A stretch of DNA of 64,000 nt, taken from the NCBI RefSeq assembly GCF_003049665.1, contig NZ_PYWM01000013.1:62001-126000 (forward strand). The letters are read 5' to 3'. A program made the translations under genes and the position numbers. Origin of the DNA: Lysinibacillus mangiferihumi (GTDB lineage: Bacteria; Bacillota; Bacilli; Bacillales_A; Planococcaceae). Position 1 is the stretch's first letter; each line of letters starts with the position of its first letter. Below are positions 45,143 to 54,227 of this stretch, one piece after another. Below the pieces are notes generated by a model that saw only the letters and a program-made list of their open reading frames with translations, ran no database searches and was not told where the DNA came from.

Positions 45143-45354
45143 TTATACACACTATAAAACTAGTAATATCAACATATCAACAGACTTTTCCACACTGTCC
45201 ACAATTTCAAATTATTTAATCCACATAGTTTTGTGTAAAACACGCTACTATATATAGAATAATCACAACTTATGCACAAGTTATCCACATATTGTGCATA
45301 AGTACGAATGTTCGCAGTTTTTTCACATGTTTTTTTCACAGGTTCTGTGGATAA
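45143..45354. promoter_or_regulatory. Cluster of DnaA boxes between ydiF and tsaD
   Basis: Five exact TTATNCACA boxes occur: 45143-45151 (+), 45270-45278 (+), 45281-45289 (+), 45293-45301 (-) and 45346-45354 (-). One-mismatch boxes lie at 45186-45194 (+), 45217-45225 (+) and 45232-45240 (-). That is eight sites in 212 bp in a gene-free AT-rich stretch. No dnaA or dnaN gene is near, so this is not the usual oriC. I recall a DnaA-box cluster at the gcp(tsaD) locus of B. subtilis, the same position. Confidence 0.85.
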
Positions 45355-45434
45355 TTTTCTGAAAAATTCATCAATTACTCTTTCTCTATTATAAGTATAT
45401 ATTTTCTTACATTATTCGAGATTTTATACGTAAA

Positions 45435-45472
45435 AAAAGAGGATGCCCCGAATAACTTGAGCCTCCTCTTTT
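45435..45472 (-). terminator. Terminator of the tsaE-tsaB-rimI-tsaD operon
   Basis: AAAAGAGGA / TCCTCTTTT arms with a long loop; on the minus strand it ends in TTTTTTT. It starts 8 nt past the tsaD stop. Confidence 0.75.
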
Positions 45473-45479
45473 CAATCTC

Positions 45480-46499
45480 TTAGTCAACCCAAGATTTTAA
45501 TTCCATACCTGGGCGACCATTCATCATCATATTACCACGAATACCAGCTTCAAACATTGGTGTTGCGGCTGCTCCAATCATTGCTGCATTGTCTGTACAC
45601 AATTTCAATGGCGGTACGAAAAAGGGAATTCCCTCTTTTGCAAAAACCTTTTCAAGGGATGTGCGCAGCCCCTTATTGGCAGCTACTCCACCAGCAGCGA
45701 TGACTTGTTTAACATTATATTCCCGCGCTGCACGCAATGTTTTGGCTGTTAGAACTTCCACTACACTTTCCTGAAAGCCCTTTGCAACTGCAGTTGGAGA
45801 TATTTCTTCACTACGTTGATCCATATTGTGCTTATAGTTAATAACTGCCGATTTTAAACCACTAAAGCTAAAATCATAAGAGCCTTCTTCAAGCCATACA
45901 CGAGGAAAAGCAACGGCTTCTTGTCCTTCATGTGCTAACTGATCTATACGAGGTCCCCCAGGATATGGTAAGCCTAGCACGCGTGCAACTTTATCATATG
46001 CTTCACCTGCTGCATCATCTCGCGTTTCGCCAATCACTTCAAATGAACCATGTTCTTTCATATAAACAAGCTCTGTATGTCCCCCTGATACAACAAGGGC
46101 TAGAAGTGGAAATTCCATCGGTTGAACAAGTGCGTTAGCATAAATATGTCCAGCAATATGATGCACACCTAAAATTGGTATATTATTGGCAAAGGCAAAC
46201 GCCTTTGCAGCATTAATGCCAATTAAAAGTGCTCCTACAAGACCAGGTCCTTCTGTAACAGCTACTGCATCTAAGTCAGAGGGCTTCATATTTGCTTGTT
46301 TTAGCGCCTCTTCAATAACAATAGTAATTTGCTCGACATGATGGCGTGATGCAATTTCTGGTACAACACCACCAAATCGCTTATGGCTCTCAATTTGTGA
46401 AGCTACCACATTTGAAACAATTTCAGAACCATTACGAATAATCGCGGCTGCTGTTTCATCACAGCTCGATTCAATTGCTAATATAACTCGATTTTCCAT
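45480..46499 (-). CDS. tsaD: tRNA threonylcarbamoyladenosine transferase subunit TsaD
   Basis: TsaD (Gcp/Kae1) of 339 residues from ATG 46499, which overlaps the rimI stop as TAATG; a longer in-frame start at 46514 is less likely. It shows [26 protein letters not shown], the metal-binding [12 protein letters not shown] (HxxxH) and [14 protein letters not shown], and [12 protein letters not shown] near the end. It transfers the threonylcarbamoyl group to A37 of ANN-decoding tRNAs together with TsaB and TsaE, encoded in the same operon. An essential core gene. Confidence 0.98.
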   Translation of the reverse strand: MENRVILAIESSCDETAAAIIRNGSEIVSNVVASQIESHKRFGGVVPEIASRHHVEQITIVIEEALKQANMKPSDLDAVAVTEGPGLVGALLIGINAAKAFAFANNIPILGVHHIAGHIYANALVQPMEFPLLALVVSGGHTELVYMKEHGSFEVIGETRDDAAGEAYDKVARVLGLPYPGGPRIDQLAHEGQEAVAFPRVWLEEGSYDFSFSGLKSAVINYKHNMDQRSEEISPTAVAKGFQESVVEVLTAKTLRAAREYNVKQVIAAGGVAANKGLRTSLEKVFAKEGIPFFVPPLKLCTDNAAMIGAAATPMFEAGIRGNMMMNGRPGMELKSWVD

Positions 46500-46951
46500 T
46501 ATAAATTCACCCACATGACTAGGGCATCCTCCCCGTTATCTGTATAGTATCCTTTACGTATGCCACCATCTTGAAATGCAAGCTTGCGATAAAGGTTTTG
46601 TGCCACAGTATTGGTTTCACGTACCTCTAGGCTCATCACGTCCATTCCATGCTCACGTGCAATACGCATCGCTTCCCGCATTAAGCCTTCACCAATTCCT
46701 CGGCCGCGAGCTGACTCTACAACAGCGACATTTGTAATTTGCGCCGCATCTATGACCATCCACATGCCACAAAAACCAATTATAGTATTGTTTTCATCTA
46801 CTGCTAAAACATAGTGTGCATATTGATTTTCATGCATCTCATAGTAAAAAGAATCCAATGTCCATGGTGTAGGAAATGTAGCAAGCTCAATCGCATATAC
46901 CGCTGGAACATCCTCTGACACCATTTTACGATATACGATATTACTGCTCAT
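46499..46951 (-). CDS. rimI: Ribosomal-protein-alanine acetyltransferase RimI
   Basis: GNAT protein of 150 residues. It opens [20 protein letters not shown]. Motif A is [23 protein letters not shown] (acetyl-CoA pyrophosphate loop RGRGIG) and motif B is [18 protein letters not shown]. In E. coli RimI acetylates the N-terminal Ala of ribosomal protein S18. Its place between tsaB and tsaD, overlapping both, is the standard Firmicute order. Confidence 0.95.
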   Translation of the reverse strand: MSSNIVYRKMVSEDVPAVYAIELATFPTPWTLDSFYYEMHENQYAHYVLAVDENNTIIGFCGMWMVIDAAQITNVAVVESARGRGIGEGLMREAMRIAREHGMDVMSLEVRETNTVAQNLYRKLAFQDGGIRKGYYTDNGEDALVMWVNL

Positions 46952-47651
46952 GCGTCTGCTCCTTTTGCTCCTTTAACCAATTCGCTTCAGCCTCAGCAAT
47001 ACGTTTATATTGCGGAGTAAAATGGTGAACTGCCTCGATACTCGGTAGCTCTTCTGCGCTCGCTAGAAGAATGGCTGCACTGGCTCGTGGCAAATCCTCA
47101 TGAAGAGCTGCACGATATGCGTTCTGCTCAAGCACTCCCACGATTTTATCCCAAAATACATCGACATCAGTTCCTACAAATAATATAGGTGCAGCTAATG
47201 CTTTCAAACGAGCTAACAGTCCATCGATATGATCATGATAATCTTCTATAACGACATCCAGCTCTGTCCCTTTATAAACAGCTGTATAGACATTGCCTCT
47301 GCGTGCATCAAAGATAGGACATATTAGCCCATCAAAAAGCGTTGCATTTGCGGCTAATACTTTTAAACTTGAAACACCAACTAATGGCTTTTGTAGCGTC
47401 CATGCTAATGTTTTAGCAAGCGTCACACCAATCCGTACTCCCGTGTAAGAACCAGGTCCTTCTGATACAGCAATTGCATCTAACTCATTTGGCTTTACAC
47501 CTACATTTGCTAGTATCGTTTCAATTGCTGGCATGGCTCCTGCAGAATGCGTTAATTTTATATTTTGTACAACCTCGGCCATCACTTTTCCGTCTTTTAC
47601 AACTGCAACAGAAAGTGGCGCATTCGCTGTTTCAATTCCCAACCAAATCAT
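46941..47651 (-). CDS. tsaB: tRNA threonylcarbamoyladenosine biosynthesis protein TsaB
   Basis: TsaB (YeaZ) of 236 residues, an ASKHA-fold paralogue of TsaD. It shows WLGIETANAPLSVAVV, the conserved SEGPGSYTGVRIGVTLAKTLAW (near 66-86) and CPIFDARRGNVYTAVY. It bridges TsaD and TsaE in the t6A complex. The start ATG overlaps the tsaE stop by 4 nt (ATGA), and its end overlaps the rimI start by 11 nt. Confidence 0.97.
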   Translation of the reverse strand: MIWLGIETANAPLSVAVVKDGKVMAEVVQNIKLTHSAGAMPAIETILANVGVKPNELDAIAVSEGPGSYTGVRIGVTLAKTLAWTLQKPLVGVSSLKVLAANATLFDGLICPIFDARRGNVYTAVYKGTELDVVIEDYHDHIDGLLARLKALAAPILFVGTDVDVFWDKIVGVLEQNAYRAALHEDLPRASAAILLASAEELPSIEAVHHFTPQYKRIAEAEANWLKEQKEQTHEQ

Positions 47652-48100
47652 CTCATTAGCTCCTCACATATTGCCTCAAATCGCTTGCCATAAGGCATTA
47701 ACACAAATCGTCGCTCATTTTCACCAATACGATAAATTTCAATTGCTAAACGCTCTTTAGGTAAATCTTGTTCTATTAAATGGGCCCACTCAACAACTGA
47801 TATCGCATCGCCATAAAATAGCTCGTCCCAACCAAGGTCCTCATCACTTTCTGCCAATCGATATACATCTAAATGATTAAAAGGCAAACGTCCTTCATAT
47901 TGTTTCACTATCGTAAATGTAGGGCTATTAACCGTTCTTGTTACACCTAGTCCTTTTGCTAAGGCTTTTGTAAATGTAGTCTTCCCGGCTCCTAAGTCGC
48001 CTTCTAACGTAATTGTATCTTGTGCCACCAGTAAATTTGCTAGCTTTATGGCAAAGTGCTCTGTATCTTCTAGTGAATTCATTATTTTTTCAAACTTCAT
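47648..48100 (-). CDS. tsaE: tRNA threonylcarbamoyladenosine biosynthesis ATPase TsaE
   Basis: TsaE (YjeE/YdiB) ATPase of 150 residues. Walker A is LEGDLGAGKTTFTKALAKGL (near 36-55), followed by VNSPTFTIVKQYEG, the family motif HLDVYRLAESDEDLGWDELF and VVEWAHLIEQDLP. It energises the TsaB-TsaD complex. First gene of the overlapping tsaE-tsaB-rimI-tsaD operon. Confidence 0.97.
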   Translation of the reverse strand: MKFEKIMNSLEDTEHFAIKLANLLVAQDTITLEGDLGAGKTTFTKALAKGLGVTRTVNSPTFTIVKQYEGRLPFNHLDVYRLAESDEDLGWDELFYGDAISVVEWAHLIEQDLPKERLAIEIYRIGENERRFVLMPYGKRFEAICEELMR

Positions 48101-48212
48101 CTTTATGTCCTCTCCTAGCTCATTACTTCTAGTTTACCGAAACATGCGCAAATGTTCAAAGCATCGTGTGATTTTCAAAAAAATAAACACGTCTCCCTGA
48201 TTGAAGACGTGC

Positions 48213-48542
48213 CTACTCTCTTGTTGAATATCCCTTTACAGCAATAACCTCTTTATTAACTAATTTATCATCTTTAAATTGAACTATGTAGGCTTGTGTC
48301 ATAAGGATTTCATCATTCCAACGATAATAATTATTTTCAATCATCTCACTAGCGTCCCCACCAGCAATTTTAACTACATCCATATAAGTCATACCTTGTT
48401 TCAGCTGCGCAAATTCATTTTCATTCATATTTTTTTGCCAATGATACGAATTCGATTCTTCTATATCAATAATTGGAACGCCACAAGCAACTTTAAGTAT
48501 AAAGATTAACCAATATATACAGAATCGAAATGCTATGGACAC
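48213..48542 (-). CDS. Small lipoprotein with SmpA/BLIP-like domain
   Basis: Protein of 109 residues, taken from GTG 48542 with AAGGA 7 nt upstream; an ATG nine codons earlier lacks a ribosome site. The signal segment MSIAFRFCIYWLIFILKVAC ends with a lipobox-like VAC. A domain of about 70 residues follows (ENEFAQLKQGMTYMDVVKIAGG, YYRWNDE, AYIVQFKDDKLVNKE). LKxGMxxxDVxxxxG is the signature of SmpA/OmlA and BLIP-like folds that bind partner proteins. The function in Bacillaceae is unknown. It is monocistronic, downstream of tRNA-Asp on the same strand. Confidence 0.65.
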   Translation of the reverse strand: MSIAFRFCIYWLIFILKVACGVPIIDIEESNSYHWQKNMNENEFAQLKQGMTYMDVVKIAGGDASEMIENNYYRWNDEILMTQAYIVQFKDDKLVNKEVIAVKGYSTRE

Positions 48543-48643
48543 CCCTCCGTCCTTCCTTGCAAAACCCATACTGTCTATACATATGCAATGGACAACGATT
48601 TAGTGAACATCTTTTAGTATTCACTATTTTTTATGGGGCTACT

Positions 48644-48777
48644 GGTGATTCCATTGGTTTTATTGGCGATTTCTCTCTGTTTTGTGGCGATTTTTCTCTG
48701 TTTGGTGGCGATTTTTCTCTGTTTGGTGGCGATTTCTCGACTTTTAGTGGCGATTCACAAACGTTTTGTGGCGATTT
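48644..48777. repeat. Tandem repeat of exact 21-bp period, seven units
   Basis: GGCGATT (GGTGATT in the first) recurs at 48644, 48665, 48686, 48707, 48728, 48749 and 48770, that is every 21 bp. The intervening sequence is TTCTCTGTTTGGT-like and most conserved in units 2 to 4. Because 21 is a multiple of three, a frame stays open and would read G-D-F-S-L-F-G repeats. That frame has no ribosome site, and I do not call it a gene. Confidence 0.85.
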
Positions 48778-48846
48778 CCTACGCACTCAAATAAAAAAGC
48801 CCTTACGATTAATAAAAATCATAAGAACTGTAGTTTCATATTAAAA

Positions 48847-48922
48847 TGGCGGTCCCGACCGGGATCGAACCGGCGATCTCCTGCGTGACAGGCAGGCATG
48901 TTAACCGCTACACCACGGGACC
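48847..48922 (-). tRNA. tRNA-Asp (anticodon GTC)
   Basis: Minus-strand cloverleaf: acceptor GGTCCCG / CGGGACC, anticodon stem-loop CCTGC CTGTCAC GCAGG (anticodon GTC) and T arm GCCGG TTCGATC CCGGT. Discriminator G73 and an encoded CCA are present. Confidence 0.96.
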
Positions 48923-49064
48923 TCTTTAAGACATTTACAAATATAACATATGAAAATCTACTATGCAATACTTTTTTTATAGAACTTTACCTATTCTACA
49001 ATAATATTTTCTTTTTACGTTTATATGCTATGATTACCTACAAAAATAGATGAGTAGGTAATAT

Positions 49065-50155
49065 ATGGATACTATTTATGGAACTCGTAAAGCGATTTTA
49101 AAATCAAAGCTTGAGGTGGATATTGCTTTTATCACATCGCCCTCCAATATTTTTTATTACACTGGGTTTTTATCGAATCCACACGAACGCTTTATGGCTC
49201 TTGTTTTCAATACGAAAACAAATAAAGAAATATTATATGTTCCAGCTTTAGATTTAGATGCTGCAGAACAGGTTGCTCATATTCAACACATCGTCCCAAT
49301 AACTGATGAGCAAATGCCATTTGAAGTTGTCAAAAATACAATCGGAAACCTTGGTTCGACTGCTGGTGTAGAAGCCAAGGCACTTACATTGTCACGCTAT
49401 TTAGAGCTAACAAATGCATTAAATGTCCAAGTGAAAGATATTTAACAACTAGTGAATAGACAACGCTTGCATAAAACACGCGATGAAATCAATCAGTTGA
49501 AAGTAGCCATTCATATTATTGAACAAGTTATGTCGGAGGGCATAAAAAAATTCATATTGGTATGACAGAATTAGAGCTTGTTGCTGAGTTAGAATATTTA
49601 ATGCGCAAATTTGGAGCAGATGGGCCGTCCTTCGCCTCGATTATTTTGTCTGGTGAAAATGCAGCCCTACCACACGGCCATCCTAGTATGCGAAAAATTG
49701 AGCATGGTGATTTTGTGTTAATTGACATGGGCGTTATAAAAGATGGCTATTGTTCTGACATTACAAGAACATTTATCGTGGGCGAAGCGACAGAAATACA
49801 ACGAGAAATATATGACACTGTTCTAGCCTCGACACTTGCTGGTATTAAAGCAGCAAAAGCAAACATTCCGTTAAAACAAGTAGATTTAACAGCAAGAGCC
49901 GTCATTGAAAACAAAGGCTATGGTGAATATTTTAACAACCGCATTGGTCATGGACTTGGTATTGAAGTCCATGAAGAACCTTCTGTCCATGCAGCAAACA
50001 ATAATTTAATAACAACAGGTATGGTTTTTACAATTGAACCTGGTATTTATATACCGAAATATGGTGGCGTTCGTATTGAGGACAATGTTTATATAAATGA
50101 ACTTGGTGAAGCTGAAGTACTTACTACCTTTCCACGTAAATTACAAATTTTATAA
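49065..50155 (+). pseudogene. Decayed M24 (Xaa-Pro) aminopeptidase gene
   Basis: The N-terminal creatinase-like domain (MDTIYGTRKAILKSKLEVDI..) runs to an in-frame TAA at 49443. Translation beyond it continues in homologous sequence (QLVNRQRLHKTRDEINQLKV..EGIKK). A one-base loss then occurs in an A7 tract at 49544-49550, after which the frame shifts and the catalytic M24 domain follows (IHIGMTELELVAELE.., VLIDMGVIKDGYCSDITRTF, GHGLGIEVHEEPS, MVFTIEPGIYIP). Metal ligands Asp, Asp, His, Glu, Glu are all still present. Two separate lesions argue for a real pseudogene. An intact paralogue lies at 56852-57916. Confidence 0.88.
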
Positions 50156-50206
50156 TAGGCTTAACCCTAATGGAGTAAATTCGATTTTTCGAGTTTGCTC
50201 CTTTTT

Positions 50207-50223
50207 TTGGCACTAATCTTGCA
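50207..50223 (+). promoter_or_regulatory. Sigma-54 (-24/-12) promoter of the peptide permease operon
   Basis: TTGGCAC, 5 nt, then TTGCA, with exactly 10 bp between the invariant GG and GC. This is an exact match to the sigma-54 consensus TGGCAC-N5-TTGC. It ends 47 nt before the permease ATG, with no gene in between. A sigL gene is encoded at 58168. Confidence 0.88.
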
Positions 50224-50270
50224 ATGATATTAATAGATTCAACACACTAAATTAGTAGGAGGTCCTTTCC

Positions 50271-51194
50271 ATGATTCGCTACATCTTCACCCGAATCGGT
50301 TATATGATGATCACGTTATTTATTATCATCTTGCTTTCGTTTTTACTGATGAAAGCTCTACCTGGTTCTCCATTCAACGATGAACGGTTACCTGAAACAC
50401 AGAAAGAATTACTGTACAAAAAATACGGTCTCGATAAACCAGTACCTGTACAGTTTGGTATTTACCTGTCGAATCTTGTTCAAGGGGATTTAGGTGTTTC
50501 TTTTGTTTTTGATAATCGCCCGGTTACGAAAATTATTCAAGAACGCATTGGCGCCTCGGCTATTCTCGGATTCCAAGCCGTTTTTGTCGGTACTATTATC
50601 GGCTTACTGTTAGGTATCGTAGCAGCATTAAAACATAACACCATTATTGATTACGGTGCAACCGTCTTAGCGGTACTCGGTATTTCTATTCCATCGTTTG
50701 TATTTGCAGGCTTTTTACAATATTGGGTTGGTGTTAAACTCGGCTGGCTTCCGATTGCCTTTTGGAATGGTTTTGAATACTCAATTTTACCAACAATCGC
50801 TTTAGCAGTTGGCGTTGTGGCAACCATTGCCCGCTTTACACGCATTGAAATGTTAGAGGTACTTAACCAAGAATATATTTTAACCGCTCAATCAAAAGGG
50901 TTATCGAATTCTTATATTATTACAAAGCATGGCATCCGCAATGCGCTCATTCCAATCATTACAATTATCGGGCCGTTAACTGTCAATACTATTACTGGTT
51001 CGCTTGTTATTGAGAAAATTTTTAGTATCCCTGGTTTAGGGGAGCAATTTGTTAATTCAATTATTACAAATGATTATCAACTGATTATGGGCACAACGAT
51101 TTTTTATGCGGTTTTATTTGTCAGTGTCATTTTAATTATTGATATTTTATACGGGTTCATCGATCCTCGTATTCGTGTAGCGGGAGGCGAATAA
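50271..51194 (+). CDS. oppB: Oligopeptide ABC transporter permease, OppB/DppB type
   Basis: Membrane subunit of 307 residues with six TM helices. N-terminal pattern MIRYIFTRIGYMMITLFIII and the MKALPGSPF motif are those of OppB-type permeases. The cytoplasmic EAA loop is near 205-225 (EYILTAQSKGLSNSYIITKHGIRNALIP). GGAGG precedes ATG. First gene of an oppB-oppC-oppDF-DUF3899 operon with 3-12 nt spacings or overlaps, preceded by a sigma-54 promoter. It imports di- or oligopeptides with the binding protein encoded at 55030. The exact peptide class is unknown. Confidence 0.93.
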   Translation: MIRYIFTRIGYMMITLFIIILLSFLLMKALPGSPFNDERLPETQKELLYKKYGLDKPVPVQFGIYLSNLVQGDLGVSFVFDNRPVTKIIQERIGASAILGFQAVFVGTIIGLLLGIVAALKHNTIIDYGATVLAVLGISIPSFVFAGFLQYWVGVKLGWLPIAFWNGFEYSILPTIALAVGVVATIARFTRIEMLEVLNQEYILTAQSKGLSNSYIITKHGIRNALIPIITIIGPLTVNTITGSLVIEKIFSIPGLGEQFVNSIITNDYQLIMGTTIFYAVLFVSVILIIDILYGFIDPRIRVAGGE

Positions 51195-51197
51195 TTT

Positions 51198-52226
51198 ATG
51201 ACAGCAAAAATCACTGAAGAAACAAAGCATTATCCAGCCGATTTGTTTGAACTTGCCTCTCAAGCAGATATCGTCTCTGATATTGTGCATCGACCTGAGC
51301 AATCATTTTGGCAAGATGCATGGCGAGGTTTACGTAAAAATAAAGCAGCTATTGTTGGCTTATGTATTATTATTTTCGTTATCTTATTAGCTGTTTTCGG
51401 TCCATTTATGAATAACCATGGCTACGACGAACAAAACATTACACGCACCAATTTACCGCCAAAAGTTCCCGTTCTAGAACATTTGCCTTTCTTAGGGTTG
51501 AACGGTGTCGATGGGCGTGGCGTGGACCAATACGAAAAAAAGGGTATAACTGAATATTTTTGGTTCGGTACAGATGAATTAGGACGGGATTTATGGACAC
51601 GTATTTGGCAAGGCACGCGTATTTCCCTTTATATTGCCTTTCTAGCAGCCACGATTGATTTAATAATCGGTGTTGCTTATGGTGCTATTTCAGCTTTCTA
51701 TGGGGGACGTACTGATAATGTAATGCAACGTGTTATTGAAGTATTAGTTGGTATTACAGGGTTAATTGTCAATATTCTTCTTATTCTGATTTTGAAGCCC
51801 GGCATCATTTCTATTACACTCGCAATGGTTATCGTTGGCTGGATTAGTATGGCCCGTATCGTTCGCGCACAAATATTAAAGCTTAAATCATATGAATATG
51901 TACTTGCCTCCCGAACACTCGGAGCGAGTAACCAACGATTAATTTGGAAGCATTTAATTCCTAATACACTTGGACCGATTATTGTCGCTACTACTTTTAC
52001 TATACCTGGCGCTATTTTCACAGAAGCCCTACTTAGTTTTATCGGATTAGGGCTACAACCACCGACCGCTTCCTTAGGAACAATTGTCAATGACTCATAT
52101 AAACTATTGCGCATTTACCCACATGGCATGATTGTTTCTTCTATTATTATTAGCTTAATTATGATTAGCTTCAATTTACTTGGAGATGGACTGCGCGATG
52201 CATTCGATCCAAAAGTACGTAAATAA
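51198..52226 (+). CDS. oppC: Oligopeptide ABC transporter permease, OppC/DppC type
   Basis: Second permease, 342 residues. A long cytoplasmic N-terminus with the OppC_N motif (SFWQDAWRGLRKNKAAIVGL) leads to TM1 (near 55-75). An extracytoplasmic loop with GTDELGRDLWTRIWQGTRISL, diagnostic for OppC, is followed by five further TM helices and the EAA loop (EYVLASRTLGASNQRLIWKHLIPN). The first TM loop is extended (about 60 residues with FLGLNGVDGRGVDQYEKKG). The start follows oppB by 3 nt. It forms the channel with OppB. Confidence 0.93.
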   Translation: MTAKITEETKHYPADLFELASQADIVSDIVHRPEQSFWQDAWRGLRKNKAAIVGLCIIIFVILLAVFGPFMNNHGYDEQNITRTNLPPKVPVLEHLPFLGLNGVDGRGVDQYEKKGITEYFWFGTDELGRDLWTRIWQGTRISLYIAFLAATIDLIIGVAYGAISAFYGGRTDNVMQRVIEVLVGITGLIVNILLILILKPGIISITLAMVIVGWISMARIVRAQILKLKSYEYVLASRTLGASNQRLIWKHLIPNTLGPIIVATTFTIPGAIFTEALLSFIGLGLQPPTASLGTIVNDSYKLLRIYPHGMIVSSIIISLIMISFNLLGDGLRDAFDPKVRK

Positions 52227-52238
52227 GGAGGTGTTCCG

Positions 52239-54227
52239 ATGAAAACAATTTTAGAAGTCAAAAATCTTAGCGTTTCCTTCAACACTTATAGTGGCGAAGT
52301 ACAGGCTGTACGCAATGTCTCGTTTGACTTATATGAAGGCGAAACATTAGCAATCGTTGGCGAATCAGGCTCAGGGAAATCCGTTACTTCGAAAAGCCTA
52401 TTACGCTTAAATCCTCGTGAAACAACAATGATTAAAAATGGCCAAATCTTTTATCATCATAAAAATATTTTAGATTACAGTGAACAGCAAATGCGTGGGC
52501 TGCGCGGGGCTGAAATCTCAATGATTTTCCAAGATCCTATGACAGCGTTAAACCCTACGATGACGATCGGCAGTCAAATTGCAGAAAGCATTAAAAAACA
52601 TACGTCTTTACGTGGCATGCAAATAATAGAGCGTGTCATTGAATTATTACAGCTCGTTGGCATTAAAGAAGCAGATAAACGCTATAAGCAATACCCACAT
52701 CAATTTTCAGGTGGCATGCGTCAACGAATTGTCATAGCAATGGCACTTGCTTGTGAGCCGCGCATTATTATTGCAGATGAACCGACTACAGCATTGGATG
52801 TTTCGATTCAAGCCCAAATATTAGAATTGCTTAAAAACATCCAAAAAAAGATGAATCTCTCGATAATATTTATTACCCATGATTTAGGGGTTGTCGCAAA
52901 AATGGCTGATCGTGTTGCCGTGATGTATGCAGGTAAAATTGTTGAAATTGGCTTAGTCGATGAAATTTTTTACCACTGTCAACATCCATATACACAGGGA
53001 CTACTCGCTGCGATGCCAAATCCAGATATAGATTCAGAATCCTTATATGCCATTCCAGGGACACCACCTAACCTATTGCAACCACCGGTGGGAGATGCCT
53101 TTGCAGCTCGCAATAAACAAGCACTCAAAATTGATTTTCTAGAGGAACCACCTATGTTTAAGATTAGCGATACGCATTATGCTGCAACTTGGCTATTGCA
53201 CAAGCAGGCACCTCCATTGCTACCGGTTCATCAACAGCTAGCGCAGGAAAAGCAAAAAGAACGTGAGGAGAAACCTCTATTTGATACAAACAATCCGTTT
53301 TTATCCTTAAAGGAAGTGAAGCAATATTTTAAATTAGGAAAAAATACGATTAACAAAGCGATAGATGGTATTACTTTTGATATTTATAAAGGGGAAATTT
53401 TCGGTTTAGTTGGCGAATCCGGCTGTGGCAAATCTACTACGGGTCGCTCTATTATAGGACTCAATACGATAACAGATGGCACCATCCAAATTGATGGACA
53501 ATCAATTTATGATGCACAGACAAAGCAAGAGAAGCTTGCCTTTCATCGCAAAGTCCAAATGATTTTCCAAGACCCCTATTCTTCACTGAATCCACGGATG
53601 AAAATAGCAGACATTATTGGGGAAGGTCTTGCAATTCATGGCGTACCGAAAAGTGAATGGAAAACAAACATTTATGAGCTTTTAGACATTGTAGGCTTAA
53701 CCAAGGAATATGCGAATCGTTATCCACATGAACTAAGTGGTGGACAACGTCAGCGCATTGGTATTGCACGTGCGCTTGCTGTAGAGCCGGAATTAATTAT
53801 TGCCGATGAACCAATTTCTGCATTGGACGTGTCGATTCAAGCGCAAATCGTTAATTTGCTAAAAAAGCTTCAGAAGGAGCGAGGATTAACGTATTTATTT
53901 ATTGCACATGATTTATCGATGGTAAAATATATAAGCAATCGTATCGGGGTCATGCATCGGGGTAAAATTGTTGAGTTAGCGGAAAGTCAGGAACTTTATG
54001 ATCACCCTATCCATCCTTATACAAAATCTTTGTTATCTGCTATTCCTCTGCCTGATCCTAAACTAGAGCGTGAACGACAAAGGATTATTTTTGATGAAGT
54101 GAAATACAATGCCAATGATCGAGCAAATGAAAAGTTTATAGAAGTCCGTCCAGGTCATTTTGTTATGCTTACGGAGGATGAACTAATGCAATATCACCAA
54201 ACAAGCGCTAAAGGCATTTTGCTATGA
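52239..54227 (+). CDS. Fused oligopeptide ABC transporter ATPase, OppD-OppF
   Basis: A single 662-residue protein carries both nucleotide-binding domains that are usually separate OppD and OppF. NBD1: Walker A VGESGSGKSVTSKSL (near 42), signature FSGGMRQRIVIA, Walker B IIIADEPTTALD. NBD2: Walker A VGESGCGKSTTGRSI (near 392), signature LSGGQRQRIGIARA, Walker B LIIADEPISALD. Each is followed by an oligo/dipeptide C-terminal segment (HPYTQGLLAAMPNPD and HPYTKSLLSAIPLPDP). AAGGAGGTG precedes ATG. The last codons overlap the next gene (ATGA). Confidence 0.93.
   Translation: MKTILEVKNLSVSFNTYSGEVQAVRNVSFDLYEGETLAIVGESGSGKSVTSKSLLRLNPRETTMIKNGQIFYHHKNILDYSEQQMRGLRGAEISMIFQDPMTALNPTMTIGSQIAESIKKHTSLRGMQIIERVIELLQLVGIKEADKRYKQYPHQFSGGMRQRIVIAMALACEPRIIIADEPTTALDVSIQAQILELLKNIQKKMNLSIIFITHDLGVVAKMADRVAVMYAGKIVEIGLVDEIFYHCQHPYTQGLLAAMPNPDIDSESLYAIPGTPPNLLQPPVGDAFAARNKQALKIDFLEEPPMFKISDTHYAATWLLHKQAPPLLPVHQQLAQEKQKEREEKPLFDTNNPFLSLKEVKQYFKLGKNTINKAIDGITFDIYKGEIFGLVGESGCGKSTTGRSIIGLNTITDGTIQIDGQSIYDAQTKQEKLAFHRKVQMIFQDPYSSLNPRMKIADIIGEGLAIHGVPKSEWKTNIYELLDIVGLTKEYANRYPHELSGGQRQRIGIARALAVEPELIIADEPISALDVSIQAQIVNLLKKLQKERGLTYLFIAHDLSMVKYISNRIGVMHRGKIVELAESQELYDHPIHPYTKSLLSAIPLPDPKLERERQRIIFDEVKYNANDRANEKFIEVRPGHFVMLTEDELMQYHQTSAKGILL

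Noticed and set aside
45143-45354. Chromosomal replication origin
   Set aside because: The DnaA boxes are convincing but dnaA, dnaN and other origin genes are absent; the flanking genes are those of the ydiF-tsaD locus.
48644-48777. CRISPR-like array
   Set aside because: Units are contiguous 21-bp tandem copies with similar, not unique, spacers and no cas genes.
48530-48844. A 104-codon frame with GDFSLFG repeats
   Set aside because: Generated by the 21-bp tandem array; no start signal and it runs antisense into the lipoprotein gene start.
51698-52114. A 138-codon frame antisense to oppC
   Set aside because: Shadow of a membrane protein gene; no ribosome site.
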